Assembly (NCBI RefSeq): GCF_030867145.1 | Contig: NC_134440.1 | Span: 9,362,001-9,426,000 of the forward strand | DNA length: 64,000 nt | Source: Opisthocomus hoazin | Taxonomy: Eukaryota > Chordata > Aves > Opisthocomiformes > Opisthocomidae | Direction: 5' to 3' | In this document: positions 10,901 through 21,380 of the stretch, one piece after another | How positions within the stretch are numbered: the stretch's first letter is position 1 | Layout of the letters: each line of letters starts with the position of its first letter | Position numbers and translations under genes: made by a program | Notes under the pieces: generated by a model | Database searches by the model: none | The model's input: the letters and a program-made list of their open reading frames with translations, nothing else | Told to the model about the DNA's origin: nothing

Positions 10901-13900
10901 AGTATCAGGCAGGAAAATTCCTCTTAAATCCTTGAATTCCTGCTGGACTAATGCTGATGCAGAAGGCTAGGATCCTGCCCATGCTCCAGATCCCCCCAGC
11001 CCAGCCAAACTCCCAAGCTCCGGTTTTGTGAGCAAATCTCACATCTTGGCTCCAGACAACCGAACCTTTCGTTTGCCAACGGTCGCAACTGCTGCAGGTT
11101 TGCTCTGGCGCGGAGGAGCGGGGCAGCACAGGCAGATACTCACTCTGTGTCGGCACGGGCTCCCCGCTGGCGTTCTGGCTCTGGTTGGAGAGGCTGAGGC
11201 TCTTCTTCAGGTTCATCTTCCACCTGGGAGACTGCGTTTTGTTGTCCTTCAGGTGCAAGGGGATCAGTAGATTGACCTAAAAAAAAAAAGTATGAGTCAG
11301 AAGGGTTTTATCTCAGCTCATTCTCAGTGCTGGTACTCAGGGGAGCTGATCAGCGGCGCCAGCCGCTCGCCCGTGGTCAGGATTGCGGCTGAACTTGCCC
11401 AGGAAGCTCAAGGACAGGAGACAGCCGAGGCTGGCAAAGCCAGAAGTGATTATGGTTTTTCACACCCATGCTAACGAGTCTGTTCTGCAGATAAACTCAA
11501 AGGAAGAGCCCAGAGAGGCTCTGTTCCCACACACTCATCCCTCCTGTTGCTCCATGCCAAGACTTGGGAAGATCGCAGTTTGCTACCCCTGTGCTAACGC
11601 TGCAGCGCAAGGACCAGGGCCACGGCCTTTGTAGGGTCCCCAAAGCCCAGGAGCGGTGACACAGCCGGTTCTCCTGTCACCAGAGCACCGTGCCAGGGTG
11701 CCGAGGGCCCCGCCGCGTGCGGGACGAGGCTGCGGACTCCCGGCTGCAGAGCGGGACGGGAGCTCACCTTGCTCTGCAGACTTTTAATCTGCAGATTCTG
11801 CTTGTCCAGCTTGTACTGCTGCTGCTTGATCTTCTGCAAGAGCTCCTCGATTCGCGAGTTCTGCGCATCCATCAGGGACTGCGGGGGAAGAGCCAGTGAG
11901 CCCCGCGGCTCCGGGGAGATCCGGCTGCGCTGCACGTACCACACAGAGCCAGGCGGGCCAGACCCCTTCAGCAGGTCCCCACGGGTGCTCCCAGTGCCCC
12001 CATGACCATCCAGTCTCCCCACTGCTCTCCTGAGGCTGGTTCCCCCCCTACCCCGTGTCCTGGGAGGGTCAGGTGTCCCCCCTGCCACGTGTCCCGGGAA
12101 GGTCGGGTCCCCACAGCTGCCCCCTCCCAGCTGCTCCCGTTGCCTCGGGAGGGTCTCGTCCCCCATCGCCCTTCCCATGGCCGGGACCCCTCCCCGCTCC
12201 CTCCCAGGCCAGTCCCGGTACCCTGGGCGGGTTCTGTTCCCACTCCTCAGCCTTCGGGTCGCTCCTGGTGCCCCCGGGGTCTCCCCCCCTGCGCTGGGTC
12301 CCCCCCAGGGCACCAGCTCTCCCCTGCCTCCGCGGGTCCCCCCCGCCCCCCGGGTCACTCCCAGTGCCCAGGGTCTCCTCATCCCTCGGGTTGCTCCCAG
12401 TGCCCTGGTCCCCCCCCCGGTCTCTCCCAGGGCGGCAGGTCTCCCCTCCGGTCGCTCCTGGTGCCCTGGGTCTCCCCGGGTCGCTCCCGGTGCCTCCGGT
12501 GTCTCCTCCTCATCCCTCGGCTCGTTCCCAGTACCCCAGTCCCCCCTGTCTCTCCCGGGGCACCAGGTCTCCCTGCATCTCCCCCGGGTCGCTCCTGGTG
12601 CCCAGGGTCTCCTCCTCAGCCCTCAGGTCGCTCCCGGTGCCCCAGTCCCCCAGGTCTCCCCGCATCTCCCCCAGGGGCACCAGGTCTCCCCCATATCCCA
12701 GAGGCACCAGGTCTCCCTGGGTCCCTCCCAGGGCACCAGCTCTCCCCGGTCCTCCCCGGGGCACCAGGTCTTCCCGGGTCTCCCCCTCTGTCCCTCCCAG
12801 AGCCCCAGTCCCCCCGCTCTCCCTGCTCTCCCCCGGGGCACCAGGTCTCCCCAGGTCTCCCCGTCTCCCCCGGTCCCCCGCTCTCCCCCGTCTCCTTGGG
12901 ACACCAGGTCTCCCCCGGTCACTCCCAGTACCCCAGTCCCCGCTGTCTCCCCGGGGCACCAGGTCTCCCCGCATCTCCCCGTCTCCCCTGGCCCCCTGCT
13001 CTCCTCTGTCTCCTTGGGACACCGGTTCTACCCTGTCTCCCCCGGTTGCTCCCAGTACCCCGGTCCCCCGCATCTCCCCGGGGCACCAGGTGTCCCCCTC
13101 ATCCCTTGGGTCACTCCCAGTGCCCCAGTCCCCCTGGTCTCCCCGCATCTCCCCGGGGCACCAGGTCTCCCCGGGTCTCCCCCGGTCCCCCTCTCTCCCC
13201 CGTCTCCTTGGGACACCAGGTCTCCCCCAGTCACTCCCAGTACCCCGGTCCCCCGCCTCTCCCCCGCGGCACCAGGTCTCCCTGGGTCTCCCCCTCTGTC
13301 CCTCCCAGAGCCCCAGTCCCCCCGCTCTCCCTGCTCTCCCCCGGGCACCAGGTCTCCCCGCATCTCCCCGTCTCCCCTGGGCCCCCACTCTCCTCCGTCT
13401 CCCTGGGACACCGGTTCTACCCCGTCTCCCCCGGTCGCTCCCCGTACCCCGGTCCCCCGCTCTCCCCATCTCCCCGGGGCACCGGGTCTCCCCGCTGTCC
13501 CCCGGTCGCTCCCACTGCCCCGGCCCCCCCCGGCCCCCGCGCCCACCTGCAGCGCTCCCAGCTCCCGGCCGCTCTGGTTGCCGGGCGGCCGCCCCAGCAG
13601 GGCCGTGCGGACGCGGCCCTCCAGCAGCTCCAGCCGCCCGCGGATCTGGGCCTTGTCGGCCGCCACCTCCTCCAGCCGCTGCCGCAGGGCCTCCGAGAGG
13701 TTCAGCAGCTGCCGGCCGCGGCCCTCCAGCTCCCGCACGCTGGCCCGCAGCCGCTCGCCCCGCTCCCGCGCCTCCCGCGCCTGGCGCAGCAGCCGCCCCA
13801 TGGAGCTGTTGTGGGCGCTGAGGCGGCTGCCGAGCTCCCGCATCTGCCCCTTGGTGCGGTCCGCCTGCTCCTTCAGGCCGTGGCCGAGCTGCAGCAGCCC

Positions 13901-14038
13901 ATGGGCGATCACGTTCACCTCGTCCCAGGAGGCGAACTGAGCCCGCCGCTCCCGGCCGAGCCCCGCTGCGGGGCCCGGGGCGGGGGCCGCGGCCACCCCC
14001 GCGGCGCACAGCAGGAGCGCGGCCCCGGCCAGCTGCAT
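4722..14038 (-). CDS. ANGPTL4: Angiopoietin-like 4, seven coding exons, 467 aa
   Basis: Secreted inhibitor of lipoprotein lipase. Exons on the minus strand are 14038-13547, 11878-11768, 11276-11144, 6312-6199, 6112-6017, 5726-5451 and 4903-4722. All introns are GT-AG and the phases (0,0,1,1,1,1) join without a break into 467 residues ending in TAA. Residues 1-18 form a signal peptide. Residues 34-54 match the ANGPTL3/4 lipase-inhibiting motif ([20 protein letters not shown]), with Glu40 at the human E40K position. Residues 60-200 are Arg/Glu/Leu-rich coiled coil. Residues 202-246 are a linker with sequons at N213, N232 and N236. Residues 247-467 are a fibrinogen C-terminal domain with likely disulfides C251-C279 and C402-C415. 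Other sequons are N77, N113 and N154. The start was chosen because the signal peptide follows directly and the context is GCCATGC. The name rests on the inhibitory motif plus the divergent KANK3 neighbour. Human ANGPTL4 is 406 aa, so the coiled-coil/linker part is longer here. Confidence 0.95.
5451..5726 (-). CDS. ANGPTL4: ANGPTL4 exon 6: core of fibrinogen-like domain
   Basis: The exon has 276 nt, phase 1 to 1. It encodes [13 protein letters not shown], the segment containing [12 protein letters not shown], and then DTNCAKHLS, which supplies the cysteine of the second disulfide. The acceptor is TTTCAG, the donor GTCAGT. Confidence 0.95.
6017..6112 (-). CDS. ANGPTL4: ANGPTL4 exon 5: GGWTVIQRR segment of fibrinogen-like domain
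   Basis: The exon has 96 nt, phase 1 to 1. It carries the fibrinogen-domain signature GGWTVIQRR followed by [19 protein letters not shown]. Acceptor CCCACAG, donor GTAGGT. The intron before it is only 86 nt. Confidence 0.95.
6199..6312 (-). CDS. ANGPTL4: ANGPTL4 exon 4: start of fibrinogen-like domain
   Basis: The exon has 114 nt, phase 1 to 1. It encodes LPEDCHQLF...[11 protein letters not shown], the typical first segment of a fibrinogen C-terminal domain with its first cysteine pair. The acceptor reads GCAG|AG; using the second AG would break the frame, so the first was chosen. The donor is GTAAAG. Confidence 0.94.
9378..9455 (+). mobile_element. CR1 LINE 3' tail fragment
   Basis: It contains GGACCAGATGACCTTTAAAG and ends with degenerate ATTCTAGGAT repeats, the CR1 3' end. 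Strongly 5'-truncated; lies in ANGPTL4 intron 3. Confidence 0.75.
10019..10527 (+). mobile_element. CR1 LINE, 3' 0.5 kb
   Basis: Encodes the C-terminal part of the CR1 pol protein (LRELGLFSL, then [32 protein letters not shown]) and ends ATTCTGTGATTCTGTGAT at about 10508-10525, the diagnostic CR1 3' microsatellite. It is 5'-truncated and lies in ANGPTL4 intron 3, opposite to the gene. Confidence 0.95.
11144..11276 (-). CDS. ANGPTL4: ANGPTL4 exon 3: linker between coiled coil and fibrinogen domain
   Basis: The exon has 133 nt, phase 0 to 1. The acceptor is preceded by an uninterrupted T tract and the donor is GTGAGT. It encodes a Ser/Lys/Asn-rich linker with three N-glycosylation sequons (NKT, NQS, NAS). 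No RX(K/R)R proprotein-convertase site is visible. The exon is least certain in exact boundary because linkers are poorly conserved, but the phases agree with both neighbours. Confidence 0.85.
11768..11878 (-). CDS. ANGPTL4: ANGPTL4 exon 2: coiled-coil continuation
   Basis: This is 37 codons, phase 0 to 0, with acceptor CCCCGCAG and donor GTGAGC. It encodes a Gln/Lys/Leu-rich helix ([20 protein letters not shown]) that continues the heptad pattern of exon 1. Confidence 0.93.
11879..13546 (-). repeat. ANGPTL4 intron 1 filled by a G-rich VNTR
   Basis: Most of 12240-13520 is a compound minisatellite. On the plus strand it is built from CACCAGGTCTCCCCG, CATCTCCCCGGGG and CAGTACCCCAGTCCC blocks. 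A higher-order block beginning GTCTCCTTGGGACACC recurs near 12890, 13008, 13204 and 13398. On the transcribed strand these are G-run rich. The long reading frames across it, on both strands, are by-products of low stop-codon content. Confidence 0.85.
13547..14038 (-). CDS. ANGPTL4: ANGPTL4 exon 1: signal peptide, lipase-inhibitory motif, coiled coil
   Basis: This exon holds 164 whole codons and ends ...CTGCAG before donor GTGGGC (phase 0). It encodes the signal peptide, the inhibitory motif and most of the coiled coil. The only cysteine is Cys11, inside the signal peptide. Human Cys76 and Cys80 positions are His76 and Met80 here. The exon is extremely GC-rich and merges with a CpG-rich promoter. 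Confidence 0.95.
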
Positions 14039-14084
14039 GGCTGCCCCGCCGCCTCCCAGTGCGGGCCCCGCCGCCGCGACCCGG

Positions 14085-14091
14085 CTTTTAT
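14085..14091 (-). promoter_or_regulatory. ANGPTL4: TATA-like box of ANGPTL4
   Basis: The minus strand reads ATAAAAG in an otherwise GC-only neighbourhood, 47 bases before the start codon. If functional it would place transcription start about 20-25 bases before the ATG, giving a very short 5' UTR. The surrounding 14039-14280 is CpG-rich. Confidence 0.4.
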
Positions 14092-14277
14092 CGCCGCTCC
14101 CGCCCTCCCCCCCGCCCCGCACCGCGCCGGGGAGGGCCCCGCCGCCGGCCCCTCCTCTCCCCGCCCGGCCCCGCCGCTTTGTTCGCCCGCCCCCGCCGGG
14201 TCCCGCACCCCCCCGCCCGCCGCAGCCGCGGGCCCTCGCGTGGAGCCCCGCCTGCGCCCGCCCGCGCACCCCGTCCC

Positions 14278-14592
14278 CATCCCCGTCCCCATCCCCATTC
14301 CCATCCCCACCTCTGTCCCCATCCCCATCCCGTCCCTGTCCCCATCCCCGTCCCGATCTCTGTCCCCATCCCCACCCCTGTCCCCAACCCCATTCCTGTC
14401 CCCATTCCTGTCCCCATCCCCTTCCCCGTTCCCACCCTCATCCCTGTTCCTGTCCCCACCCCTGTCCGTGTCCCCATCCCTATCCCCATCCCCATTCTCG
14501 TCCCCATCCCTGCACCCATCCCAATCTCTGTCCCCATCCCCACCCCTGTCCCCATCGCTGTCCCTGTCCCCATCCCCACCCTCATCGCTGCC
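14278..14592. repeat. CCCATC/CCCGTC hexamer-type satellite upstream of ANGPTL4
   Basis: Degenerate tandem array of CCCATCC, CCCGTCC, CCTGTCC and CCCACC words, about 240 bases upstream of the ANGPTL4 start codon. The complementary strand is a G-run array. It produces spurious open frames on both strands. Confidence 0.9.
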
Positions 14593-17505
14593 CCTCACCC
14601 TGCCCTGGGGAGCCCCATCCCAGCCAAGCCCCCTCCCATGGACCCCCCAGCCATGGCTGCTGCCCCACTGTGTGCCAGCACCCGTGCCCCCTCCCCAGGC
14701 CGTGCCCCGCCGGGAGCTGCTGGCCTTGGGGTGGGTGCAGGTGGCGGGCGCGGGGGTCCCCTGCCATGACCCCGTGGGCACTGGGGGCCTGGAGCAGGAC
14801 AGGGCTCTGCCGGGTGGCCCCAGGCTTGGCACGGGTGCACACTGCGGGCACGGGGGTCCCGGGTGATGCCCCACAGGGTGCTGCCAGACCCGGGGAGGGG
14901 GTTCAGCTCCTCTGTGCCCCCGGGGGGAGCGGAACATTCGCTCCTCCAAACGCTCCGGGTCTCCGAGCGTGCCCAGGATGAATTCCTGCCCCCTCTAAGG
15001 CTCCAACCGCTCCTCGCGCAAAACGTGCGCCTGGTTTCATCGGCGGGCGCCTTCGACCCTGGGTGCCAGCTCTCCCCTCTGCCCTGCCTGTTCCCACCAG
15101 CTTCCAGGGATGTTCAGGCTCTGGGATTCTTTCTCCATGGAGGAATTTGCGCCTGGCGATGGAGCCGCTCCTGGCTCTTTGCGGAGCGGAGCAGATGGAG
15201 CCCTTCTGCTCGCTCTCTGCCGGCGTCTCCTCCTGCCCCAGCGCCCAGTCCCTGCTCCGCACAGCCCAGCCCGGAGCAGGGGGCTGTGTTCCCATCCTTA
15301 GGGGCTACATCCTTGCTCCCCACCACTTGCGGGGCCCTGCTCGCAGCGCGGGGTCTGCTCAGCCCCACATAAACCCCCCGCAGCTCCCGCTCTGTCCCAC
15401 CGCGGCGGCTCCCAGCCCTGCGGCTCCGGGCACGGCCCCATCCCAGGGGAGATCCCTTTCCATCTGGTCCGAAAACGCCCGGCGGTGGGATTGACCCTCC
15501 CGGGAGTCCCTGTGTCACCGGGGGGGGGGGGGCAGGCGGGGTGGTGGCACAGGAGCTCCCCGAGGCCATCGGGAGCGGCTTCCCAGCCCCGGCACAGCTC
15601 TCTCCCGAGGATTACATATTTTTGCCAAAACTCTGCGTGTGAGATCTCCCGCTCCGTATCGAGCGGCGGTTCTGCAGAGCGGAGATTTCAGCCCAGCCCC
15701 TCCCACGGCGCCCAGCCTTGCCGAAGCGATGACGCACGCACCCAACGCTTCCATCTCTGGCTTTTCCCGTGCCGGAGCAGGGTTTCCCACCTTTTCCCTT
15801 GGCGGGGGTAAACTCGCTGTCGCTGGGAGCCGACCGTCGCTTCGCTGGAGCTGTGCTGACGTACCAAGGTGTAGGAGGCTCCTGCAGGAATAAATCCCAG
15901 TCACGGGTTTCGTGTTCGGGCCCTGAGCCGTTTCCGAGCCCTTCCCAGGCGGCTGCTGGGGGAACCGGTGAGGGAGAGGCCCCAGGGCGAGCGCCCAGCA
16001 GCCACGCAGAGGTAGGAGCTGCGGAAGGAGGAATTTGGGAAATCTCACAGGCACCGAGAGCCCCCAGCCACCCCGCCAGCGGTGCTTTCTGATTTATTTC
16101 ATGGTCAGAAGGAATTTTTCAACTGAGGAAAAAGGAAAATAAGGGGGGACACACATATGGGAAACACTGTGGGGGAAAGAGAAACAACCAAAAATAAGCA
16201 AATTGTGGTCGTTGCTTTCTCCAGCCCTTGAGGTTTGGGGGTCCCTCTGCATTCACCCCTCTGCGGTCGCTGGGGAGGAGCTGGGGACACACTGTGGTGG
16301 GGGTGGGGAGGGGTGACCCCTCCCCAGGGCAAGAGCTCTGCGGGGCTGGGGGTCCTTGCACCTGCAGGGACAGATCTGCCGCCGCGGCCACCGCCCCCCG
16401 AGTGCTGCGGGGGCAGCCACAGCTCTGCCAAACGCTCCCACATCGGGTCACCCCCCCAAAAAACGTGAAAATACTTCTTTCATCTCGTTCCTGCCAGGCT
16501 TTGCATCCCAGGAGAGCGTGAGCTGGCAGCAGCCGTGCCCGTGGAGCCCGAGGTTGGAGACCCGGCGTCTTGAGAGCCCTCCGGAGCGGCACACACCAAA
16601 CCCCCGAGCCACTGGGACAAACTGGGAAGCACAACTGCACGTGCTGGCTGCCGCTCCGGGTTGACGACGTCAGGCCAGATGAGCCCTGCGTGCAGCTCCG
16701 CTCCCTGCCCTGCGTCACCCGGCACTGGAGCCCGTCCCAGGAAACGCCGGGGTGACGCCGGGGGCCGAGGCAGGCGCGTTCCCGCCGGTTGTTTTCTGCG
16801 TCTGCGGCGTTTGTGGCGAGGCTGAGGAGAGGCAATGCGAGCAGCCGAGGCCTGTCGAGAAGCCACGTGATTTATGCGTTTTCCTTTGGCGGTATTTCCC
16901 AGTTGGGGCATCTCCAGTTTGCCCTGAGAAAGATGAATTTTTAATGCGCGCAAATGAAAAGTCCCCCGAGGCCCGGGGCTGCCCCGGGGTTGTGAAGGGG
17001 CGCGGGTCGGTGGGAAGGTGCTGTCTGCAGGGCCGGGTGCGCCCCGGGTTACGCAGGGCTGAGAATGGCCTGGCAGCTGGGTCGATGTCTGCGGGCGTCT
17101 CGCCGCGCCGAGAGGGAGCCCTGGTCTGCCCCGCGTGGAAAGGGGCTGCGGTCCAAATCCCCGTGGGGTCCCAACCGCCCGGCTCGGTTTGGGGCGGGGG
17201 GCGGGTGGAGGTTTGCTCTCCAGCGGATGAAGGACCTTCTACCACCCCTCACAGCCCCTCCCCCAGGAGGGACCCCCCCAGGGACCCTGCCCCAGCCCAG
17301 CAGACCCTGCAGCCGGGGGTGTCGGAGCTGCCCGGGGAGCGGCAGGGCACGGTGACCCTTGGGGCTGCCCCTGGGTCTCTGTGTGCTTCGTCGAGGTCCC
17401 CCCCGGCTGGGGCCATCCCCTGGCTGGGGCCGTTGCCTGGGGAGGGAACAGTGGGCTCCAGAGGATGTCATCTTTTGTGGAGGTCTCTCTGTAGGAATGG
17501 GTCAC
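14593..17505. other. Intergenic, no gene seen
   Basis: GC-rich sequence between the two CCCATC satellites, with a run of G at about 15520-15531. Open frames have neither recognisable motifs nor convincing splice partners. Confidence 0.5.
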
Positions 17506-18162
17506 TTGCATTCCCATTCCCATCCCTATCCTTATCCACATCACCACACCCATCGCCATCGCCATCATCCTCATCCTCTGTTCCATGCAATTCCCCCAGC
17601 CTGACCCGATGGGAAAGGCAGCATCCCCGGCACATACCGCAAGCAGCTCCTCCGAACAGCCCCCGCACGCCTGGCAGCACATCTGCATCCCCATCCCTGT
17701 CCCTGTCCCCATCCCCATCCCCACCCCCATCCCTGTCCTCATCATAGTCCCCATCCCTGTCCCCATCCCCATCCCCACCCCCATCCCCATCCCCATCCCC
17801 ACCCCCATCCCTGTCCTCATCATAGTCCCCATCCTTGTCCCCGTCCCCATCCCTGTCCCCATCCCCACCCCCATCCCTGTCCCCATCATCGTCCCCATCC
17901 CCATCCCCATCCCCATCCCCATCCCCATCCCCATCCCTGTCCCCATCCCTGTCCCCATCCCCATCCCCACCCCCATCCCTGTCCCCATCATCATCCCCAT
18001 CCCCACCCCCATCCCTGTCCCCATCATCGTCCCCATCCCCATCCCCATCCCCATCCCCATCCGCACCCCCATCCCCACCCCCATCCCTACCCCCATCCCC
18101 ATCCTCATCCCCATCCTCACCCCCGTCCCCATCCCCGTCCCCGTCCCCGTCCCCGTCCCGCC
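17506..18162. repeat. Second CCCATC-type satellite
   Basis: Built of the same words as the array at 14278-14592, with longer recurring phrases such as CCATCCCTGTCCCCATC. The densest part is 17690-18160. It is the second array of this composition in 4 kb. Confidence 0.9.
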
Positions 18163-21077
18163 CTCGGCAGGCTGCGAGCCGGCGGGCTGCGCCGGGTGTC
18201 TTCATTCTCTGCCTTTCTCCACCCCGCTCCTTCCCGCGCCGACCCCGCGGGTCACTGTGCGAAGGTTCAGCCCGGCCTGAGCTCGCAGGAATTGCTGCAG
18301 CTGCCGGGCCGGGGGCCGCGGGGAGCGGAGCGAGGGCGAGGTGCCGCTCGCAGGAGGCTGCGCGCAGCTCTGCTTCGTGGCTGGAGACGGCAAACCTAAG
18401 AGAGACGCCAGCGCGAGGGGAGGAGGGCGCGTGAACGACACCGTCACCGCAGCGGGGGGGAATTTAGGTTTTCCAGAGGAACGGTTGCTCTGATTCAGCG
18501 GCGGCGGGGAGGCATCCAGCAGGGATTTCCTCGCAGCCCCTGGCCGGGAGCACCGCACGTCTCACCGGACAGGCGCTGGCAGCGCTCCCGGCTGGAGCGC
18601 GCATCCCGTTTGCCGCGGTGTCTGCCCAGACCCGGTCCTGGCAGCGGTTCTGGTGATCCCTCGCACACCCGCAGGCCCGGCCCTGCTCGAGAAACGGTTC
18701 TGCCCACTAAAAACCCCGCTTGCTGGGGTCACTCACTGCTGCTCAGGCTTCGCTGGACCAGAAGCCCCGTCACTCCCGGCTCTGGAGAGGGGCTGCGTGG
18801 CCCCTGGCCTCGGCGCGCAGCAGCGAGGGGCCGGCCCGGCTCCCGCAGCCTGCCCAGACCTGCTCAGCGACCGGGGTGGTGTCACCCCGACCCTCAGCAC
18901 CCCGAGGGGACGGGTGACAGTGGGACATCACGGGCTGCCTGAGCACCAGCCTCGTCCTTCGCCAGGGCCGGGGACACCCCTCGTCCCCGTCCGCCAGGTC
19001 GCAAAAGCTTCCGCTCTTGGTGGTGCCTCTTGAGCGGAGATGAATTTCCCAGCAGGGTGAGTCAGAAACACGAAAAATTGGTGACGGCCGCCTGCCCCCA
19101 GCGAGGACCAGCTGCATCGGGAGCTCAGCCACGTCACCCAGGCTCCATTCCCACATCCTCTCTCCTCCAGCTTTCCCTGCCGGCACAGGGCAGCGCTGGG
19201 TGAACCTCTGGCCGCCCAAGCGAGGGGAGAAGACATCGGTAACCGGGCTGCGATGTCCCCCACGGGCTCTGGAGCACGGGGTGAGGGTCGCAGCCACCCC
19301 AGGGTTCCTCTGACCCAAGGAGCATCCCAGACACCGCTAGCCTGGAGCAGGGACGCCTGTTTTCATGCTTGAAAAGCCAACATGAAAGGCCTGCGACGCT
19401 CTCCGTCCGAGCAGCCTCCCTGTTTTCCTGGCAGGGCAGGATGAAGGTTGTGCAAGTCTTCACTGCCCTGTGCTCTTCTCGCCAGCCCGGGCTCCTCGGG
19501 GAGCGCGGGGGTTACTGTGCGGAAGGTCCCACGCGCCAGAAGACGGGAAACCGGAGGGCTTGGGTTAACGTGGGAGGCTCGGCAGCCGGAGGAATCCGAC
19601 CCTGATTTTTACAGTCATCTCTCGGTTTAAACAACGCGCGTTCGGAGCCCGGGGCTCTCGCCGGCTGGGCTCGCAGCTCGTCAGCGCAGGGAGCCCCAGG
19701 TCCCCAGGGGAGGGGGATTTGCCCCCAAGCCCACGTGGGAAGGGCCAGACCACCGCGACCAGGGCTGGGCTCTGCCTTCCCAGTGAGCTTCCCTTCTGTC
19801 AGCAACCTCTGGCTAGAGACGGAGACCGTGGCTTTGGAGGAGTCGCTGGTGGGCACTGGGGTGACAGGGGATTTCTCCAGATGTTTTCTGAACACCCTTT
19901 CATTTCCTTCACCGTTTCTGGAAGGAGATGCCCAGAGCCTCCGAAAGGAGGGAGCTGCTGCGGCAAGCGCGAGCAGAGCCCACCGCGAGCGCGTCTGCGG
20001 TCCCCTTGTCACCCCCGGCCGCCCGTCCCCTCCTCTGCGACGGGGACTGAGGCGGTGCTGGCACTGCTCAGCACTGATCGGTCAGCATCGGCCGGTGGCC
20101 GTGACCCCCCCAGCCTGCTGGCACAACCCCTCGTGGGCCGGATCTCCCGACGCAGCACAAACGGCTTTTTTTGGCTGCGCCCTGTGATAAACCTCAGGGT
20201 CACCTCTGCTGCCCAGGAAGGTTTTTGGCCAGGACGGGCGGCCGTGGTGGCCCTCGGGGACTTGCGCTCCCGTCCGACAGCTTGCAGGGTACCTGCTGGG
20301 GAAGCGCTGCCCGGGCTCCTGAGCGCTCCCACACGCTGCGTTCATCTCTTGCTTTGCTCAGGAGGTGGTTTCCCACCATCCCCATCTCCCCTGGTGCTGG
20401 GCAGGTCCTCGTCCCATCAGGACGCTCCCGCAGCAAGGGATGGTGGGAGCCACTCGGAGCTGGGCTGGCAGCACCGCGCTGGCCCCCGGGGCTGGGGCGA
20501 TGCTGGTGCCGGGGCCGGCTGTGCTGCATGCACACCATCAGCCATCGAGAGCTCCGCTGGATCCCTGCCTGTCCCTGCATCCCCACGGGGCCATGGCTGC
20601 TCTTCACCGCAGGAAGGGACCTGCCGGCTCCTGACACCCATGGGAGAGGGCTGCAGAGATTTAGATGGGGGAACGCCAGCGCAGACGCTGCTCATCCAGC
20701 CCACGCAGGGGAAAAAGCACACAGACTTCTGGGCACAGTCCTGAAAACCCCATATGGGGATCAAACCTCTGCCCAGCGCCCTGCTGCTCGGTTCACGGCT
20801 AAGGCAACGTGACGCTCGGCTCCTCATCCGGCACCGGTGGCCGAAGCGTGGGCAGGGGCACAGCCGTGCCTCAGGAGACCAGGCGAGGTAGCGGTGGCAT
20901 TTCTCAGCCCACTCGGGCAGCCACATCCAAACTGTGCCCTCGGCTACATGGCAGGGTGGCCGGGAATTCTGGCCTCGGCACGCGTCTGGGAAGTTGGGAT
21001 ATTTCCCACTGCTGCAGAGGTCTCTTTGAGAAAGTGAGAGAAGGAAGAGACGGACAGGCTCTGCGGGGTGGGGGCAA
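18163..21077. other. Intergenic, CpG-rich at its left end
   Basis: The stretch 18160-18440 has CpG-island character; the rest is GC-rich with no recognisable exon. I see no gene. Confidence 0.45.
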
Positions 21078-21195
21078 AAAGAATCACAGAATCGTTAAGG
21101 TTGGAAAAGACCTCTAAGATCATCGAGTCCAACCGTCACCCCAACACCCCCATGCCTGCTAAACCATGTCCTGAAGTGACAAATCCATGTCCTGA
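21078..21195 (-). mobile_element. CR1 LINE 3' fragment
   Basis: Begins AATCACAGAATCGTTAAGG followed by a GACCTCTAAGATCATCGAGTC block, the reverse complement of a CR1 3' end. An 18-bp local duplication (CATGTCCTGAAGTGACAAA) sits at about 21165-21204. Confidence 0.85.
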
Positions 21196-21357
21196 AGTGA
21201 CAAAAATGAGGCTTTCTCTGTCATGAACATTTTCCAATAGGGTATATAAATATCTTTTAATCTTTAGCCAAGGTTCTTCTGGATTTTCATGCTCGGATCC
21301 TAGATTTTTCCAGATTTTGAAGTCCCACCCCACAGGACGTGCAGGCACTAGATGATG

Positions 21358-21380
21358 ACACACACACACACACACACACC
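21358..21380. repeat. (CA)n microsatellite
   Basis: About eleven uninterrupted CA dinucleotides. Confidence 0.95.

Larger units (their letters stand above)
6313..11143 (-). other. ANGPTL4: ANGPTL4 intron 3 (4.8 kb)
   Basis: This is the largest intron of the gene. It contains two plus-strand CR1 fragments (9378-9455 and 10019-10527) and otherwise GC-rich unique-looking sequence. In mammals a PPAR response element lies in an ANGPTL4 intron; I did not see a clean direct-repeat-1 match here by eye. Confidence 0.8.

Noticed and set aside
12510-14009. Long minus-strand frame through ANGPTL4 exon 1 and intron 1
   Set aside because: It is a frame-shifted reading of exon 1 and the G-rich VNTR, and lacks the signal peptide and inhibitory motif found in the correct frame.
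12002-14866. 954-codon Pro/Ser-rich open frame on the plus strand, antisense to ANGPTL4
   Set aside because: It is the antisense of the intron 1 VNTR, ANGPTL4 exon 1 and the CCCATC satellite; composition alone removes stops.
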